From Balneolaceae bacterium (lineage in GTDB: Bacteria; Bacteroidota; Rhodothermia; Balneolales; Balneolaceae), in contig SKYV01000186.1 in NCBI GenBank assembly GCA_007127745.1, positions 1 to 50,497 on the forward strand: 50,497 bases of DNA. The letters are read 5' to 3'. The position numbers and the translations under genes were made by a program. Shown here one piece after another: positions 9,605 to 18,797 of this stretch. The notes beneath the pieces were generated by a model. The model saw only the letters and a program-made list of their open reading frames with translations, was not told where the DNA came from and did not search any database. Numbering within the stretch: the stretch's first letter is position 1; each line of letters begins with the position of its first letter.

Positions 9605-10549
9605 CTACATTTCAACAATTTCAACACGCCTGTTCCGAGCCCGTCCTTCTTCTGTAGAGTTACTTGACAACGGAGCTGCGGGGCCAATTCCCACCGGCGT
9701 AACTTGTTCAGCTTCAATTTCATATTCATTGATCAGCATATCAACAATGGCCATTGCTCTGGCATCAGATAGTTCAAGATTCATTTCATAGCTGCCAACA
9801 TTATCGGTGTGGCCCACTACCAAAAACAGTTTGGTTGAATTTTGTGAAAGAAATTCGGCAATGGTGTCAAGCGCGTCGAAGGATTCCGGCTTCAGGGTTG
9901 ATTCTCCGGTATCAAAATAAATATTGTAGATGGCTACCCGGCCTTGTGCAGCGAGGCCCTGTTGCAGGGCATCCATCGTTACCTTTCCCAGTTCCATGGG
10001 TTCAACTTCTATGGTGATGAGCTCATAAAAGGTTCTGTCCTGTTGACGCGCTGCGGCTTCACCTCTGCCTGCTACAATAATCACATAGGCATCTTTGGCA
10101 CCCATTGAAATTCTGGCAGTCATAACATCAGTCCAGTTGAGGTAAAAACGGGTATAGCTCATCACGTTGGCAGCTAGCCCTCTTTCCGGCCTGTGAGCGG
10201 CAAGGATAGTTTGAAGTTCATTTCCATCAATTTCAACAGAGCCCGGTTCCCTGCTTCTAAAAAGGATTTCTCCATTCATCTGCTGAATTGTTGCTTCATA
10301 ATTTCTCATGATTTCAAGCGGAGAACGGCCCTCCGGTGCCCTGCAGAATTGGCGCCGTATGATTCCATCAACAATCGTAACAGTTGAATTATCCATCACA
10401 ACGGGAAATTCTTCAAACCCGATCAGGTCATCAAATTGCACGCTGCTGCCTTCATAAAGTGAGATAATTCCATTTCCTTCTTGTGCAAAAAGGATGGTTG
10501 GAAAACTAAAAAGAGATAAAAAGAGTACTCGTAGTATATAATTCTTCAT
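9605..10549 (-). CDS. OmpA-family envelope protein
   Basis: A 314-aa protein with an N-terminal signal peptide ending near LFAQ, a middle domain of about 170 residues that I do not recognise, and a C-terminal OmpA/MotB peptidoglycan-binding domain. That domain shows IYFDTGESTL at its start, VVGHTDNVGSYEMNLELSDARA, and a final ARNRRVEI, which includes the diaminopimelate-contacting Asp and Arg. The ATG at 10549 is preferred to the GTG of the ORF track because AGGTGG, a good ribosome-binding site, overlaps that GTG. It probably tethers the outer membrane to the wall. Confidence 0.92.
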   Translation of the reverse strand: MKNYILRVLFLSLFSFPTILFAQEGNGIISLYEGSSVQFDDLIGFEEFPVVMDNSTVTIVDGIIRRQFCRAPEGRSPLEIMRNYEATIQQMNGEILFRSREPGSVEIDGNELQTILAAHRPERGLAANVMSYTRFYLNWTDVMTARISMGAKDAYVIIVAGRGEAAARQQDRTFYELITIEVEPMELGKVTMDALQQGLAAQGRVAIYNIYFDTGESTLKPESFDALDTIAEFLSQNSTKLFLVVGHTDNVGSYEMNLELSDARAMAIVDMLINEYEIEAEQVTPVGIGPAAPLSSNSTEEGRARNRRVEIVEM

Positions 10550-10901
10550 AAGAACCACCTTTTGTTTCCATTATTAGCACCGTCAAAAATTTTAAAAATT
10601 ATTCAGGAAAATGGCGCTCATATGGTTATGTTAATCTCTTGATGTTAAATCAGGATGAAATAATCTGATATTTATGAAAGAGCGGATCCCCCTTCTCCGT
10701 GAAGCTTAAAAAACTCAAGACTAACACTACTGTTATGATAATAATGGAATGGTAGGTTGGTAAAGGCTTCCGAAGTTTTCGTGTTTTTAAAACATTGGTA
10801 AATTTTATTTGTCAAACTTTATGCTAGTGTCGATGTAGACTTCTGAAGACTCGTTTACATGACAATCTACTTGTATAAAAGACAATACTTTAGAGTATAA
10901 T
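10550..10901. other. Intergenic region, no gene seen
   Basis: About 350 bp of AT-rich sequence upstream of the OmpA-type gene and downstream of yjbQ. No convincing ORF, RNA or strong terminator was seen; the OmpA-gene promoter should be here. Confidence 0.5.
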
Positions 10902-11327
10902 TTAATCTTGACCCATCACCGTTACAATAATTTTCCTGGCTTTGGCGTGGTTACGGTGTTCACAAAGATAGATTCCCTGCCAGGTGCCCAGGTTAAAACG
11001 GCCGTTTGTAACCGGGATGGAAACAGAGTGCCCCAGTATTGAGCTTTTGATGTGTGATGTCATATCATCAAGCCCCTCGTAGTTATGCTCAAACATATTG
11101 GCATCTTCGGGCACCATCCGGTTGAAATGAGTTTCAAAATCCCGGCGCACCGATGGATCGGCATTTTCATTGATTGTCAGGCCGGCGCTGGTGTGTTTGA
11201 TGTGGATGTGGGCGATGCCTGTTTTAACATCTCTCAGTTCGGGAATCTGATTGAGAATTTCCTGTGTTACCAAATGAAAACCCCGGGGTTTTGAAGAGAG
11301 CGTAAATTCTTTCTGAATGAATTTCAT
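10902..11327 (-). CDS. YjbQ-family protein (UPF0047)
   Basis: A 141-aa member of the YjbQ/UPF0047 family, usual length about 135-140. The family core is intact: HIHIKHTSAGLTINENAD, with the metal-site His residues and the Asn-Glu-Asn stretch, and near the C-terminus LGTWQGIYLCEHRNH. Some members have weak thiamine-phosphate synthase activity; the true role is unsettled. It lies 43 bp after the SDR gene on the same strand, probably in one transcript. Confidence 0.93.
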   Translation of the reverse strand: MKFIQKEFTLSSKPRGFHLVTQEILNQIPELRDVKTGIAHIHIKHTSAGLTINENADPSVRRDFETHFNRMVPEDANMFEHNYEGLDDMTSHIKSSILGHSVSIPVTNGRFNLGTWQGIYLCEHRNHAKARKIIVTVMGQD

Positions 11328-11370
11328 AACGAATTGATTGTTTCAAATTCCTGATTTTCTTTAAGCTGAT

Positions 11371-12147
11371 TCAACCGAAAAGTCCGGAGATTGCACCTCC
11401 GTCGTGGCTGATGGTCTGGCCGGTCACATATCCGCTTTGAGGTGAGAGGAGCCATGCGGCCAGTGATGCAAGTTCTTCAGCTTTCCCCATTCTTTTAACG
11501 GGAATTCCGGCCTCCATCTCTTCTTTGGCTTTATCGTATGAGATTCCTTTCATACTGCTATTGTTTTGAATGACCCTCTCAATGGCCGGGGTTTCATGAG
11601 CACCCGGTGCCAGAATATTTACAGTAACACTACTGGGAGCCAGTTCTGCAGACAAAGTTTTAGCAAACCCCGCAACTCCTGCCCGAAATGCATTACTTAA
11701 TGTGAGAGCAGGAATGGGCTGTTTGATTGATTTGCTTTCAATAAACAACATTCTTCCGTAGCCGGCATCTTTTAGCAACGGTGCAAGCCGCAGGGCAAGG
11801 TCAATTTTCCAGCGCATTACCAATTGCCATGCGGCGTCCCAATCGTTCATATCGGTTTGAAGGGGAGTTCCGGTTGGTGGTCCGCCGGCGTTAAACACAA
11901 TTCCGTGGAAGCCCCCCTTTTTGGCACTTTTTTCAATTTTATCGAGTGTTTCACGGTAAATAAGGCTGCCCTCAATAATTTCTACACGTTTTTCAAAATG
12001 TTCGAAGGTTTCTTCCAGTTCGTAACCTCTTCGGGCAATGGTTACAACACTGGCCCCCTCAATTAAAAGTTGTTTGGCAATAGCATGGCCAAAACCGCTG
12101 CTGGCCCCGCATACAATAAAACGCTGATCGCTGATTTTCAGATCCAT
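11371..12147 (-). CDS. Atypical short-chain dehydrogenase without YxxxK
   Basis: A 258-aa Rossmann-fold SDR. The cofactor loop reads CGASSGFG (TGxxxGxG type), NAG is present and the C-terminal GGAISG end is normal. At the active site the usual YxxxK is replaced: aligning GFxK[ST]L after the active helix puts Ser where Tyr should be and Arg where Lys should be (SNAFR). This matches a known divergent SDR branch with an LSNxxR motif. It may use different catalysis, bind without catalysis, or act as a regulator. The start is an ATG. It is divergent from the DUF5916 gene with 175 bp between them. Confidence 0.88.
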   Translation of the reverse strand: MDLKISDQRFIVCGASSGFGHAIAKQLLIEGASVVTIARRGYELEETFEHFEKRVEIIEGSLIYRETLDKIEKSAKKGGFHGIVFNAGGPPTGTPLQTDMNDWDAAWQLVMRWKIDLALRLAPLLKDAGYGRMLFIESKSIKQPIPALTLSNAFRAGVAGFAKTLSAELAPSSVTVNILAPGAHETPAIERVIQNNSSMKGISYDKAKEEMEAGIPVKRMGKAEELASLAAWLLSPQSGYVTGQTISHDGGAISGLFG

Positions 12148-12322
12148 GGTATATTTTTTTTGATTCGTTGTCTACTGAAAGAAAACAATTTTTTAGATCA
12201 TATTGAATGGCTAAAAGTTGTAAACCGGTTTGCAGCAAACTGTAATATTCAAGCAAAAACAGTAAATTTATTATACAATGCATTAATCCGGTAAGTATTG
12301 AAATGACTTTTGCCCCTGCTTT

Positions 12323-14533
12323 ATGAAATATTTTCTGTCTTTTCTGCTCTTTATTTTAATGGTGCCTGGAAACCTGTTGGCAAATAATGATGACCCGATC
12401 CCGATTGCACGAACAACCGAGCCCATCATACTTGACGGATTAAGTGATGAACCTGCCTGGGAAAATGCCACCCGTTTCGAGATGATAATGTATGAACCGG
12501 TTTTTGGTATTCCTCCGTCGGAAGAGACCGAAGTGATGGCTCTGTATGATGATGACTATATCTATTTTGCCGCCCGCTTGTATGATTCGGATCCTGACGG
12601 GATACGCGGAAACGTACTATTCAGAGATGTATTTGGGAGTGATGACTATTTTGAAGTGATGCTCGATACATTTAACGACAACGAAAGTTCCATGATATTT
12701 TCCACCAATCCTGCAGGTATCAGACGGGATGCGACTATATCGAGAGACGCAACCGGGCCGGCATGGTTGAATGCAGATTTTGACACCTTCTGGGATGTTG
12801 AAGTAACTGTGAACGAGGATGGATGGTTTGTTGAGATGAGAATTCCGTTTTCGAGCCTGCGCTTTACAGATGATGACGGGCGTGTGGTGATGGGACTTTC
12901 CATGAACCGGATTATTGTCCGTAAATCAGAGAGAGCGGTATATCCCGCCATTGAACCCAATACCGATTTTGCGTATCTGAAACCATCACGCATGCAAAAA
13001 ATTGTGCTTGAGGACGTGGAAAGCCAGCGGCCGGTTTACATCAGGCCGTATTTGCTGGGCGGGCTGGAGCGGATGGCCGTATTGAAGGACGTTGGAAATG
13101 AGTACAGACATGAGCACAGCAGAATGGGAGAAGCCGGGCTTGATGTGAAATATGGGCTTACCAATAACCTTACTCTGGATGTTACCCTGAACACCGATTT
13201 TGCTCAGGTGGAGGCAGACGACCAACAGGTGAACCTGACACGATTTTCTCTCTTTTTCCCCGAAAAGCGGCAATTTTTCCAGGAAAGGGCTGGTTTGTTT
13301 GAGTTCAATACGGGCGGACGTAGTCGCCTTTTTCACAGCCGCCGGATCGGGTTAACCGAACAGGGGGAAATGGTGCGTATTTTGGGTGGTGCCAGGATTG
13401 TTGGCAGGGCAGGCCCATGGGATATTGGATTTTTGAATATGCAAACCGATGAGCACAATGATCTTGCCACAGAGAATTTTGGGGTATTACGCTTGAGGCG
13501 ACAGGTCATGAATCCATATTCCTATGCCGGTGGGATGGCAACCAGCCGTATTGGTGCTGACGGACAATATAATCTGGCATACGGTTTGGATGGATCTTTC
13601 AGGCTTTACGGTGACGACTATTTTATATTTCAATGGGCACACACTCTGGATGAAAGTGATGATATTGAGCGGGGATGGAACCCGTCTGAAAGTGGTCGGT
13701 TTTCTGGAATTTTTGAGCGAAGGCTCCGAGATGGAATCGGTTACCGTACCGATTTTGTATGGTCGGGGCCTGATTATGATCCGGGAATGGGTTTTATTCA
13801 GAGGGCTAACTTTACTCAGGTGGGGCAGCAAATCTCTTATACACATCGGCCGGGTGATGATTCTTCATTCATCTATCAAACGTTTATGGTAAATGGTGAA
13901 GTTTTCTATCGAAATGAAGACTGGACTGCCGAAACGATTGAGTTTGGCCCTGCATTTAGTTTTATGCTAAAAACGGGTGCTTTTGGTAGTATTGGAGTTC
14001 AAATGGTGCGCGAAGATCTGCTTTTTCCTTTCTATCTCGATGAAGATGTTTTTATTCCCGAAGGTGATTACAACTTTTACAAAGCTACGGCCGGTTATAC
14101 GATGTCAAGAGCAGGCCTTTTCAGGATTGGAGCAAACGCAGAAGCAGGCACATTCTTTGACGGAGTGCGATATTCCGTATCACTCCGGCCAAGCTGGACG
14201 GTATCCCGCCATCTTGAAATTCAAGGATCGTATATTTATAACCATGTGAAGTTTAGTGACCGCAATCAACAGTTCGATTCGCACCTTGCCCGTGTTCGGT
14301 TTGGTATTCCGTTCAACACGCAGGTATCCACCAATATCTTCGTACAGTATAACAGTGTGATCGATGCGTTTACAACCAATGCCCGTTTCCGTTATAACTT
14401 TCGTGAAGGAAATGATTTGTGGATTGTCTACAACGAAGAGTTAAACACAAGCCGGCTGGCAATCATCCCGGAAATTCCAAGAAGCCAGTTCCGGACGTTT
14501 ATGATTAAATACACCTATACGTTTATTCTATAA
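12323..14533 (+). CDS. DUF5916 outer-membrane protein with CBM9-like domain
   Basis: 736 aa. A signal peptide (residues 1-20, ending LLANN) is followed by a family-9 carbohydrate-binding-like beta-sandwich (about 25-220; ILDGLSDEPAWENA is the family's typical opening). The rest is the DUF5916 region, a predicted beta-barrel with FFPEKRQFFQE near residue 310 and amphipathic aromatic strands ending YTFIL. Such proteins are common in Bacteroidota and Gemmatimonadota; substrate and role are unknown. Glycan binding is an inference from the CBM9-like fold. It is monocistronic and converges with feoB, 32 bp between stops. Confidence 0.9.
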   Translation: MKYFLSFLLFILMVPGNLLANNDDPIPIARTTEPIILDGLSDEPAWENATRFEMIMYEPVFGIPPSEETEVMALYDDDYIYFAARLYDSDPDGIRGNVLFRDVFGSDDYFEVMLDTFNDNESSMIFSTNPAGIRRDATISRDATGPAWLNADFDTFWDVEVTVNEDGWFVEMRIPFSSLRFTDDDGRVVMGLSMNRIIVRKSERAVYPAIEPNTDFAYLKPSRMQKIVLEDVESQRPVYIRPYLLGGLERMAVLKDVGNEYRHEHSRMGEAGLDVKYGLTNNLTLDVTLNTDFAQVEADDQQVNLTRFSLFFPEKRQFFQERAGLFEFNTGGRSRLFHSRRIGLTEQGEMVRILGGARIVGRAGPWDIGFLNMQTDEHNDLATENFGVLRLRRQVMNPYSYAGGMATSRIGADGQYNLAYGLDGSFRLYGDDYFIFQWAHTLDESDDIERGWNPSESGRFSGIFERRLRDGIGYRTDFVWSGPDYDPGMGFIQRANFTQVGQQISYTHRPGDDSSFIYQTFMVNGEVFYRNEDWTAETIEFGPAFSFMLKTGAFGSIGVQMVREDLLFPFYLDEDVFIPEGDYNFYKATAGYTMSRAGLFRIGANAEAGTFFDGVRYSVSLRPSWTVSRHLEIQGSYIYNHVKFSDRNQQFDSHLARVRFGIPFNTQVSTNIFVQYNSVIDAFTTNARFRYNFREGNDLWIVYNEELNTSRLAIIPEIPRSQFRTFMIKYTYTFIL

Positions 14534-14565
14534 ACATCTCTATTTGATTGATATTTAAATCAGCT

Positions 14566-16287
14566 TCAAATTCCGGTTAAGTTTAAAAGAAAATTCAATC
14601 CGGCACCGGTTAGCAAAACCACAACCAGCATAATGAGTGTGAGTTTTAGTAGATCCAGCCATCCCAATTCTTTGAACAATACAACAAATGTTGCCACACA
14701 GGGAAAATAGACCATTAAAACTATGCTGGCTACAATTAATTGCTGCAATTCCATTCCCAGGGGCACCAGCATACCAATGGCCACATCTTTACGCAAAAAG
14801 CCCACAATCAAAGCAGCACCGGCTTCTCCGGGCAGGCCAAATAGTGTGGTGATGACCGGGGCAAAAAAGCTGCTGATCAGATCAATAATCCCCATGGTGT
14901 AAAAAATATTCACGATAAAAACACCCAATAAAACATATGGCAGTGCATGTTTAATGAAACTATTCATCCTCATGTAAATTTTTTTCACAGATGACTGCCA
15001 GTAGGGAATCCGGTAGGAGGGAAGATCAATTAACATTTCCGGAGCTTTGCCTTTTATGAATAGGTTCATAATAACGCCAAGCATAATCCAAAGGATAAAG
15101 AGTGTTCCGTAAACAATGGCAAGTCCAGTGACACCGGCTTTTCCAAGCAGGCCAATTACCATCGCCTGTTGAGCCATACATGGAACAACAATGGCAATCA
15201 ATGTGGCTACAATAAATCGCTGTTTTTTGGTTTCCAAAACTCGGCCAGCCATTACTCCGGGCACATTACAGCCAACGCCGAGCATCATGGGAACAATGGA
15301 GAGGCCGTGCAGCCCAAGGCGTTGTAAAAACCCGTCTATCACCACACCCAACCGCGGGAGGTACCCGATATCTTCGAGCAAACTTAATACCAGATAAAAA
15401 CAGAAAACAAACGGCAGAACCACTGCAATGGGGATAAACAGTCCGGTGGTCAATAATCCGAAAGATTCTTCAAAATTAATCTGTCCGTCAATCAGTTCTC
15501 CGATTAAAATATCATGCAGCCAACCGCTTGATCCCATTGTTATGGAGAGATACTCGGCTACCGGCAGCCATAACAGATCGAATGCCTCATCAAAAATTTC
15601 CTCGTGAAGCCAGTCGCCGATCCATGCCACAATTGCAAAACTGAAAAACAGCACCACCAGAGCAATAACAGGCCCTGATATTGGGTGAATTGTGGTATGA
15701 TCAAGTTTTTGCCAGAAGGTTTCCGGAGCTTCTCCTTTCGTTTGAATCTTTTTTGTGATGCTTTCGACAGCCTGCCAGAGATTAGAATTATTATCGGCAG
15801 ACAACCCGCCGGTTCGAGCTTCCGGCAATCGGTTTTTAAGAGTGATCAGGCCATCCCCGGTAAGTGCACAAGTTGTAACCACCGGCACACCGAGTAACGC
15901 CTCCAGGGCTTGGTGATCGATCTCGATGTCGTTTTTCATCACCTCATCCCACATATTCAGTACTACAATCATGGGTTTGCCAATTTGCAGCAACTGTAAC
16001 GTAAGATAGAGGCTGCGCTCGAGATTTGTGGCATCCAACACATTGATGATGGCGCCCCCTTCTTCCAGCAGCTCAACCGCTGCTTCTTCGGCCTTGTTGG
16101 AAGGCTGAAGCGAAAACGTACCCGGAATGTCCATTAACTTTTCTGTTTTACCCTCCAGGTTCATCTTTCCGCTGGCAAATTCAACAGTAGTGCCAGAGTA
16201 GTTTGATACGACCACATGAGATCCTGTTAACCTGGAGAAGAGGGCGCTTTTCCCGCAATTGGGATTGCCCATCAGCAAATAGTGCAT
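14566..16287 (-). CDS. feoB: Ferrous iron transporter FeoB, short variant
   Basis: An inner-membrane Fe(II) permease with an N-terminal G domain: G1 GNPNCGKS, G2-region Thr in YSGTTVEF, G3 DIPGT, G4 NMWD. Two Gate-type membrane halves follow, with GCNVPGVMAGR in the first core. At about 573 aa it is shorter than the usual 700-770, and the canonical segment after GCNVP is replaced by VVPCMAQQAM. The ORF track uses a TTG (16311) just past the feoA stop; the ATG at 16287 gives the usual few residues before G1, but the TTG cannot be excluded. It forms an operon with feoA. Iron specificity is inferred from this pairing. Confidence 0.93.
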   Translation of the reverse strand: MHYLLMGNPNCGKSALFSRLTGSHVVVSNYSGTTVEFASGKMNLEGKTEKLMDIPGTFSLQPSNKAEEAAVELLEEGGAIINVLDATNLERSLYLTLQLLQIGKPMIVVLNMWDEVMKNDIEIDHQALEALLGVPVVTTCALTGDGLITLKNRLPEARTGGLSADNNSNLWQAVESITKKIQTKGEAPETFWQKLDHTTIHPISGPVIALVVLFFSFAIVAWIGDWLHEEIFDEAFDLLWLPVAEYLSITMGSSGWLHDILIGELIDGQINFEESFGLLTTGLFIPIAVVLPFVFCFYLVLSLLEDIGYLPRLGVVIDGFLQRLGLHGLSIVPMMLGVGCNVPGVMAGRVLETKKQRFIVATLIAIVVPCMAQQAMVIGLLGKAGVTGLAIVYGTLFILWIMLGVIMNLFIKGKAPEMLIDLPSYRIPYWQSSVKKIYMRMNSFIKHALPYVLLGVFIVNIFYTMGIIDLISSFFAPVITTLFGLPGEAGAALIVGFLRKDVAIGMLVPLGMELQQLIVASIVLMVYFPCVATFVVLFKELGWLDLLKLTLIMLVVVLLTGAGLNFLLNLTGI

Positions 16288-16315
16288 GTCATCTTTATAT
16301 GGTCTGTACAAATTT

Positions 16316-16564
16316 TTATTTCGGGATTCCGGAGTTCAAAGGCCTTACCAATATCCTGGACGCCATACCACGCCCGATAGCTGTCTGGTGGCCATTCATC
16401 GAAATGACTACAGGACCCCGCATAAATTGTGAGTTTATTCTTGATATGATCTGATGCTTTCGGATTCCCATTTTTTCCAGTCGGTGTTGCATCGTTCTGC
16501 CACCGTTTAAAGAGATAATTTCAGCCTTCTCTTTTCTGTTCAGTTCTGTTAGTGTTTTTTGCAT
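16316..16564 (-). CDS. feoA: FeoA, SH3-like partner of FeoB
   Basis: An 82-aa cytosolic SH3-like protein with the FeoA pattern (LNRKEKAEIISLNGG, RLEKMGI, GRGMASRILV). FeoA supports FeoB-dependent Fe(II) uptake. It is the first gene of the feoAB operon; its stop lies 4 bp before the possible TTG start of feoB. Two AT-rich palindromes lie about 25-55 bp upstream and are the likely metal-regulator site. Confidence 0.93.
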   Translation of the reverse strand: MQKTLTELNRKEKAEIISLNGGRTMQHRLEKMGIRKHQIISRINSQFMRGPVVISMNGHQTAIGRGMASRILVRPLNSGIPK

Positions 16565-16588
16565 GGGGAGAATTCTTGATTCAATCTA

Positions 16589-16617
16589 TTAAGATTAAAT
16601 CTAAATAATAATTTAGA
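16589..16617 (-). promoter_or_regulatory. Probable metal-regulator operator of feoAB
   Basis: Two overlapping palindromes lie 25-55 bp before feoA: TTAAGATTAAATCTAAA (one mismatch) and TCTAAATAATAATTTAGA (perfect 7-bp arms). The TTTAGA half-site resembles DtxR/IdeR-type boxes more than the Fur 19-mer. Position and symmetry support an operator; the regulator is inferred. Confidence 0.5.
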
Positions 16618-16881
16618 CAGGTTCATCCATTTTTTGTTAAAAAGTATTTTGATAGAGTATCTCTGAGATTCATTTCATGATAAAATAAAGTCAATTGCGA
16701 GAGAAATAGTCCTGTAGCTTATTCTTATTCTTTTTAGCATACTGGTAAAATAAATCAGGATTTCGTGAAATAAACCGTATCTTGAATGCTGTCAATTTTT
16801 GGGTATAAACAGTCTATTGGAACGAAGCCCATCGAATTCTTTTTAACAATTACCGTGCATACAGGTAAGGAAATTTAATTT
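16618..16881. other. Divergent region between feoAB and typA
   Basis: The remainder of the 317-bp divergent region holds no visible gene. AT-rich sequence should contain both promoters; TAAGGA about 10 bp before the typA ATG is a plausible ribosome-binding site. Confidence 0.4.
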
Positions 16882-18702
16882 ATGAGTCAGGATATCAGAA
16901 ATATTGCAATAATCGCTCACGTAGATCATGGCAAAACCACATTGGTTGATCAAATGCTGCGCCAGAGCGGAACGTTCAGAGAAAACCAGCAGGTAGCCGA
17001 ACGGGTGATGGATTCCGGCGATCTGGAAAAAGAAAAAGGGATTACCATCAGTTCCAAAAACACGGCTGTACTTTGGGAAGGAACCAAAATTAACATCGTA
17101 GATACGCCCGGTCATGCCGATTTCGGGGGAGAAGTAGAACGAATTCTAAAGATGGTGAACGGAGTGATTTTGCTGGTAGATGCTGCAGAGGGGCCACTGC
17201 CTCAGACCAAGTTTGTGCTTCGAAAGTCGCTGGAATTGGGATATCAGCCTATTGTACTCATCAACAAAATAGACCGGAAAGATGCCCGGCCTGATGAGGT
17301 TTTAAATATGATATTTGACCTCTTCGTAACCCTTGAAGCTAATGATGAGCAGCTCGATTTTCCGGTTCTGTACTCCATTGGGATTGAAGGGGTTGCCAAA
17401 GAGGAACTGAAAGATGAAGGAGAAAATTTAATACCACTCTTTAACAAAATTATTGAACACATTCCGCCACCAAAGCAGATAAAGGATGCTCCATTCAAAA
17501 TGCTGGTTAGCAGTGTTGACTGGAACGATTATGTTGGCCGAATTGCTATCGGCCGGGTAGAGCAGGGCACCATTCAAACCAATCAGGAAATTGTACTGAT
17601 GGACCGAAAGGGAAATCAAAAAGTGAAAGCTAAAGCTACCAAGTTGTTCACATTCAATGGTTTAAACAGAGAGCCGGTGGATCAGGCTTTTGCCGGAGAT
17701 ATCTTTGCAATGGCCGGTTACGATGCAGTTGAAATCGGAGACACTCTGACGGATATTGCTGATCCTGTTCCGATTTCATACTATGACATTGACCAACCTA
17801 CAATGGCAATGTATTTCAGGGTGAACAATTCACCGTTTGCAGGCCGTGAGGGTAATTATGTAACCTCAAACATGATAAAAGACCGGTTGATGAAAGAAAT
17901 ACGAACCAATGTTTCCATTCGTGTTGAGCAGACGGATAATCCTGATATTTACAAGGTTTCCGGAAGGGGTGAGCTGCAACTCTCCATTTTGATTGAAACG
18001 ATGAGGCGGGAAGGATTTGAATTTTCGGTATCCCGGCCAGAAGTTCTTTTTCGTGATGTAAATGGAAATGTACACGAACCCTTTGAAGAAGTAATTGTTG
18101 ATGTACATTCCGATTACAGTAACCGGGTAATTGATAACCTGCAGAAACGAAAAGGAATTATGATCTCAATGGTTCAGGAGGGTGAAAATCACCGAATTGA
18201 ATTTAAAGTACCCTCACGCGGACTGATCGGTTTTCGTGGCGAAATGCTTACCGAAACTCGCGGAACCGGTATTATGCATCAACAGTTTTATGCCTATGAA
18301 CCTTATGCAGGTGATATTCCCGGCCGGAACAGCGGTGCAATGATTTCGCTTGAACAAGGCGATGTAACTCCTTATGCACTGGAAGGTTTGCAAGATCGGG
18401 GGGAGTTTATTGTTGAACCCGGAGACCCGGTTTATATGGGTCAGGTTGTAGGCATTAATAAACGTTCTGATGATCTTGTGGTGAACGTGGTGAAGAAGAA
18501 AAACCTGACCAACCACCGAGCCACTCAATCTGCTGATTCTATAAAAATTTCGCAGGCAAGAAAACTGACTTTGGAGCAGTGTATTGAATTTCTGGACAAC
18601 GATGAACTACTTGAAGTCACTCCAAAAAGCCTGAGAATCAGAAAATTATATCTCGATCCAAACGACCGAAAAAGGGAACAAAAACGAAAAGAGATGGCAT
18701 AG
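16882..18702 (+). CDS. typA: Translational GTPase TypA/BipA
   Basis: A full-length 606-aa GTPase of the EF-G-like class that binds the ribosome and helps 50S assembly and stress adaptation. G motifs: G1 AHVDHGKTTL, the switch I region ending EKEKGITI, G3 DTPGHADF, G4 NKID. Domains II, III and V and the TypA-specific C-terminal domain follow (GRGELQLSILIETMRREG, PSRGLIGFRGEMLT). The ATG start has TAAGGA upstream. It is the first of four rightward genes. It is followed after 95 bp by the photolyase. Confidence 0.98.
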   Translation: MSQDIRNIAIIAHVDHGKTTLVDQMLRQSGTFRENQQVAERVMDSGDLEKEKGITISSKNTAVLWEGTKINIVDTPGHADFGGEVERILKMVNGVILLVDAAEGPLPQTKFVLRKSLELGYQPIVLINKIDRKDARPDEVLNMIFDLFVTLEANDEQLDFPVLYSIGIEGVAKEELKDEGENLIPLFNKIIEHIPPPKQIKDAPFKMLVSSVDWNDYVGRIAIGRVEQGTIQTNQEIVLMDRKGNQKVKAKATKLFTFNGLNREPVDQAFAGDIFAMAGYDAVEIGDTLTDIADPVPISYYDIDQPTMAMYFRVNNSPFAGREGNYVTSNMIKDRLMKEIRTNVSIRVEQTDNPDIYKVSGRGELQLSILIETMRREGFEFSVSRPEVLFRDVNGNVHEPFEEVIVDVHSDYSNRVIDNLQKRKGIMISMVQEGENHRIEFKVPSRGLIGFRGEMLTETRGTGIMHQQFYAYEPYAGDIPGRNSGAMISLEQGDVTPYALEGLQDRGEFIVEPGDPVYMGQVVGINKRSDDLVVNVVKKKNLTNHRATQSADSIKISQARKLTLEQCIEFLDNDELLEVTPKSLRIRKLYLDPNDRKREQKRKEMA

Positions 18703-18797
18703 GTTGGTTGAAATCGACTCTCTTCTTCAGAAAATTCTTTGCAGTACTTGAGGTGCTGGCCGGGAATGGCTGATGGTTGATCAATGTTGGCGATATC

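Noticed and set aside
10677-10706. Small hairpin CGGA...TCCG
   Set aside because: The stem is only four pairs and has no T-run.
13487-13846. ORFs of about 120 aa on both strands inside the DUF5916 gene
   Set aside because: Frame shadows of a long, well-supported gene.
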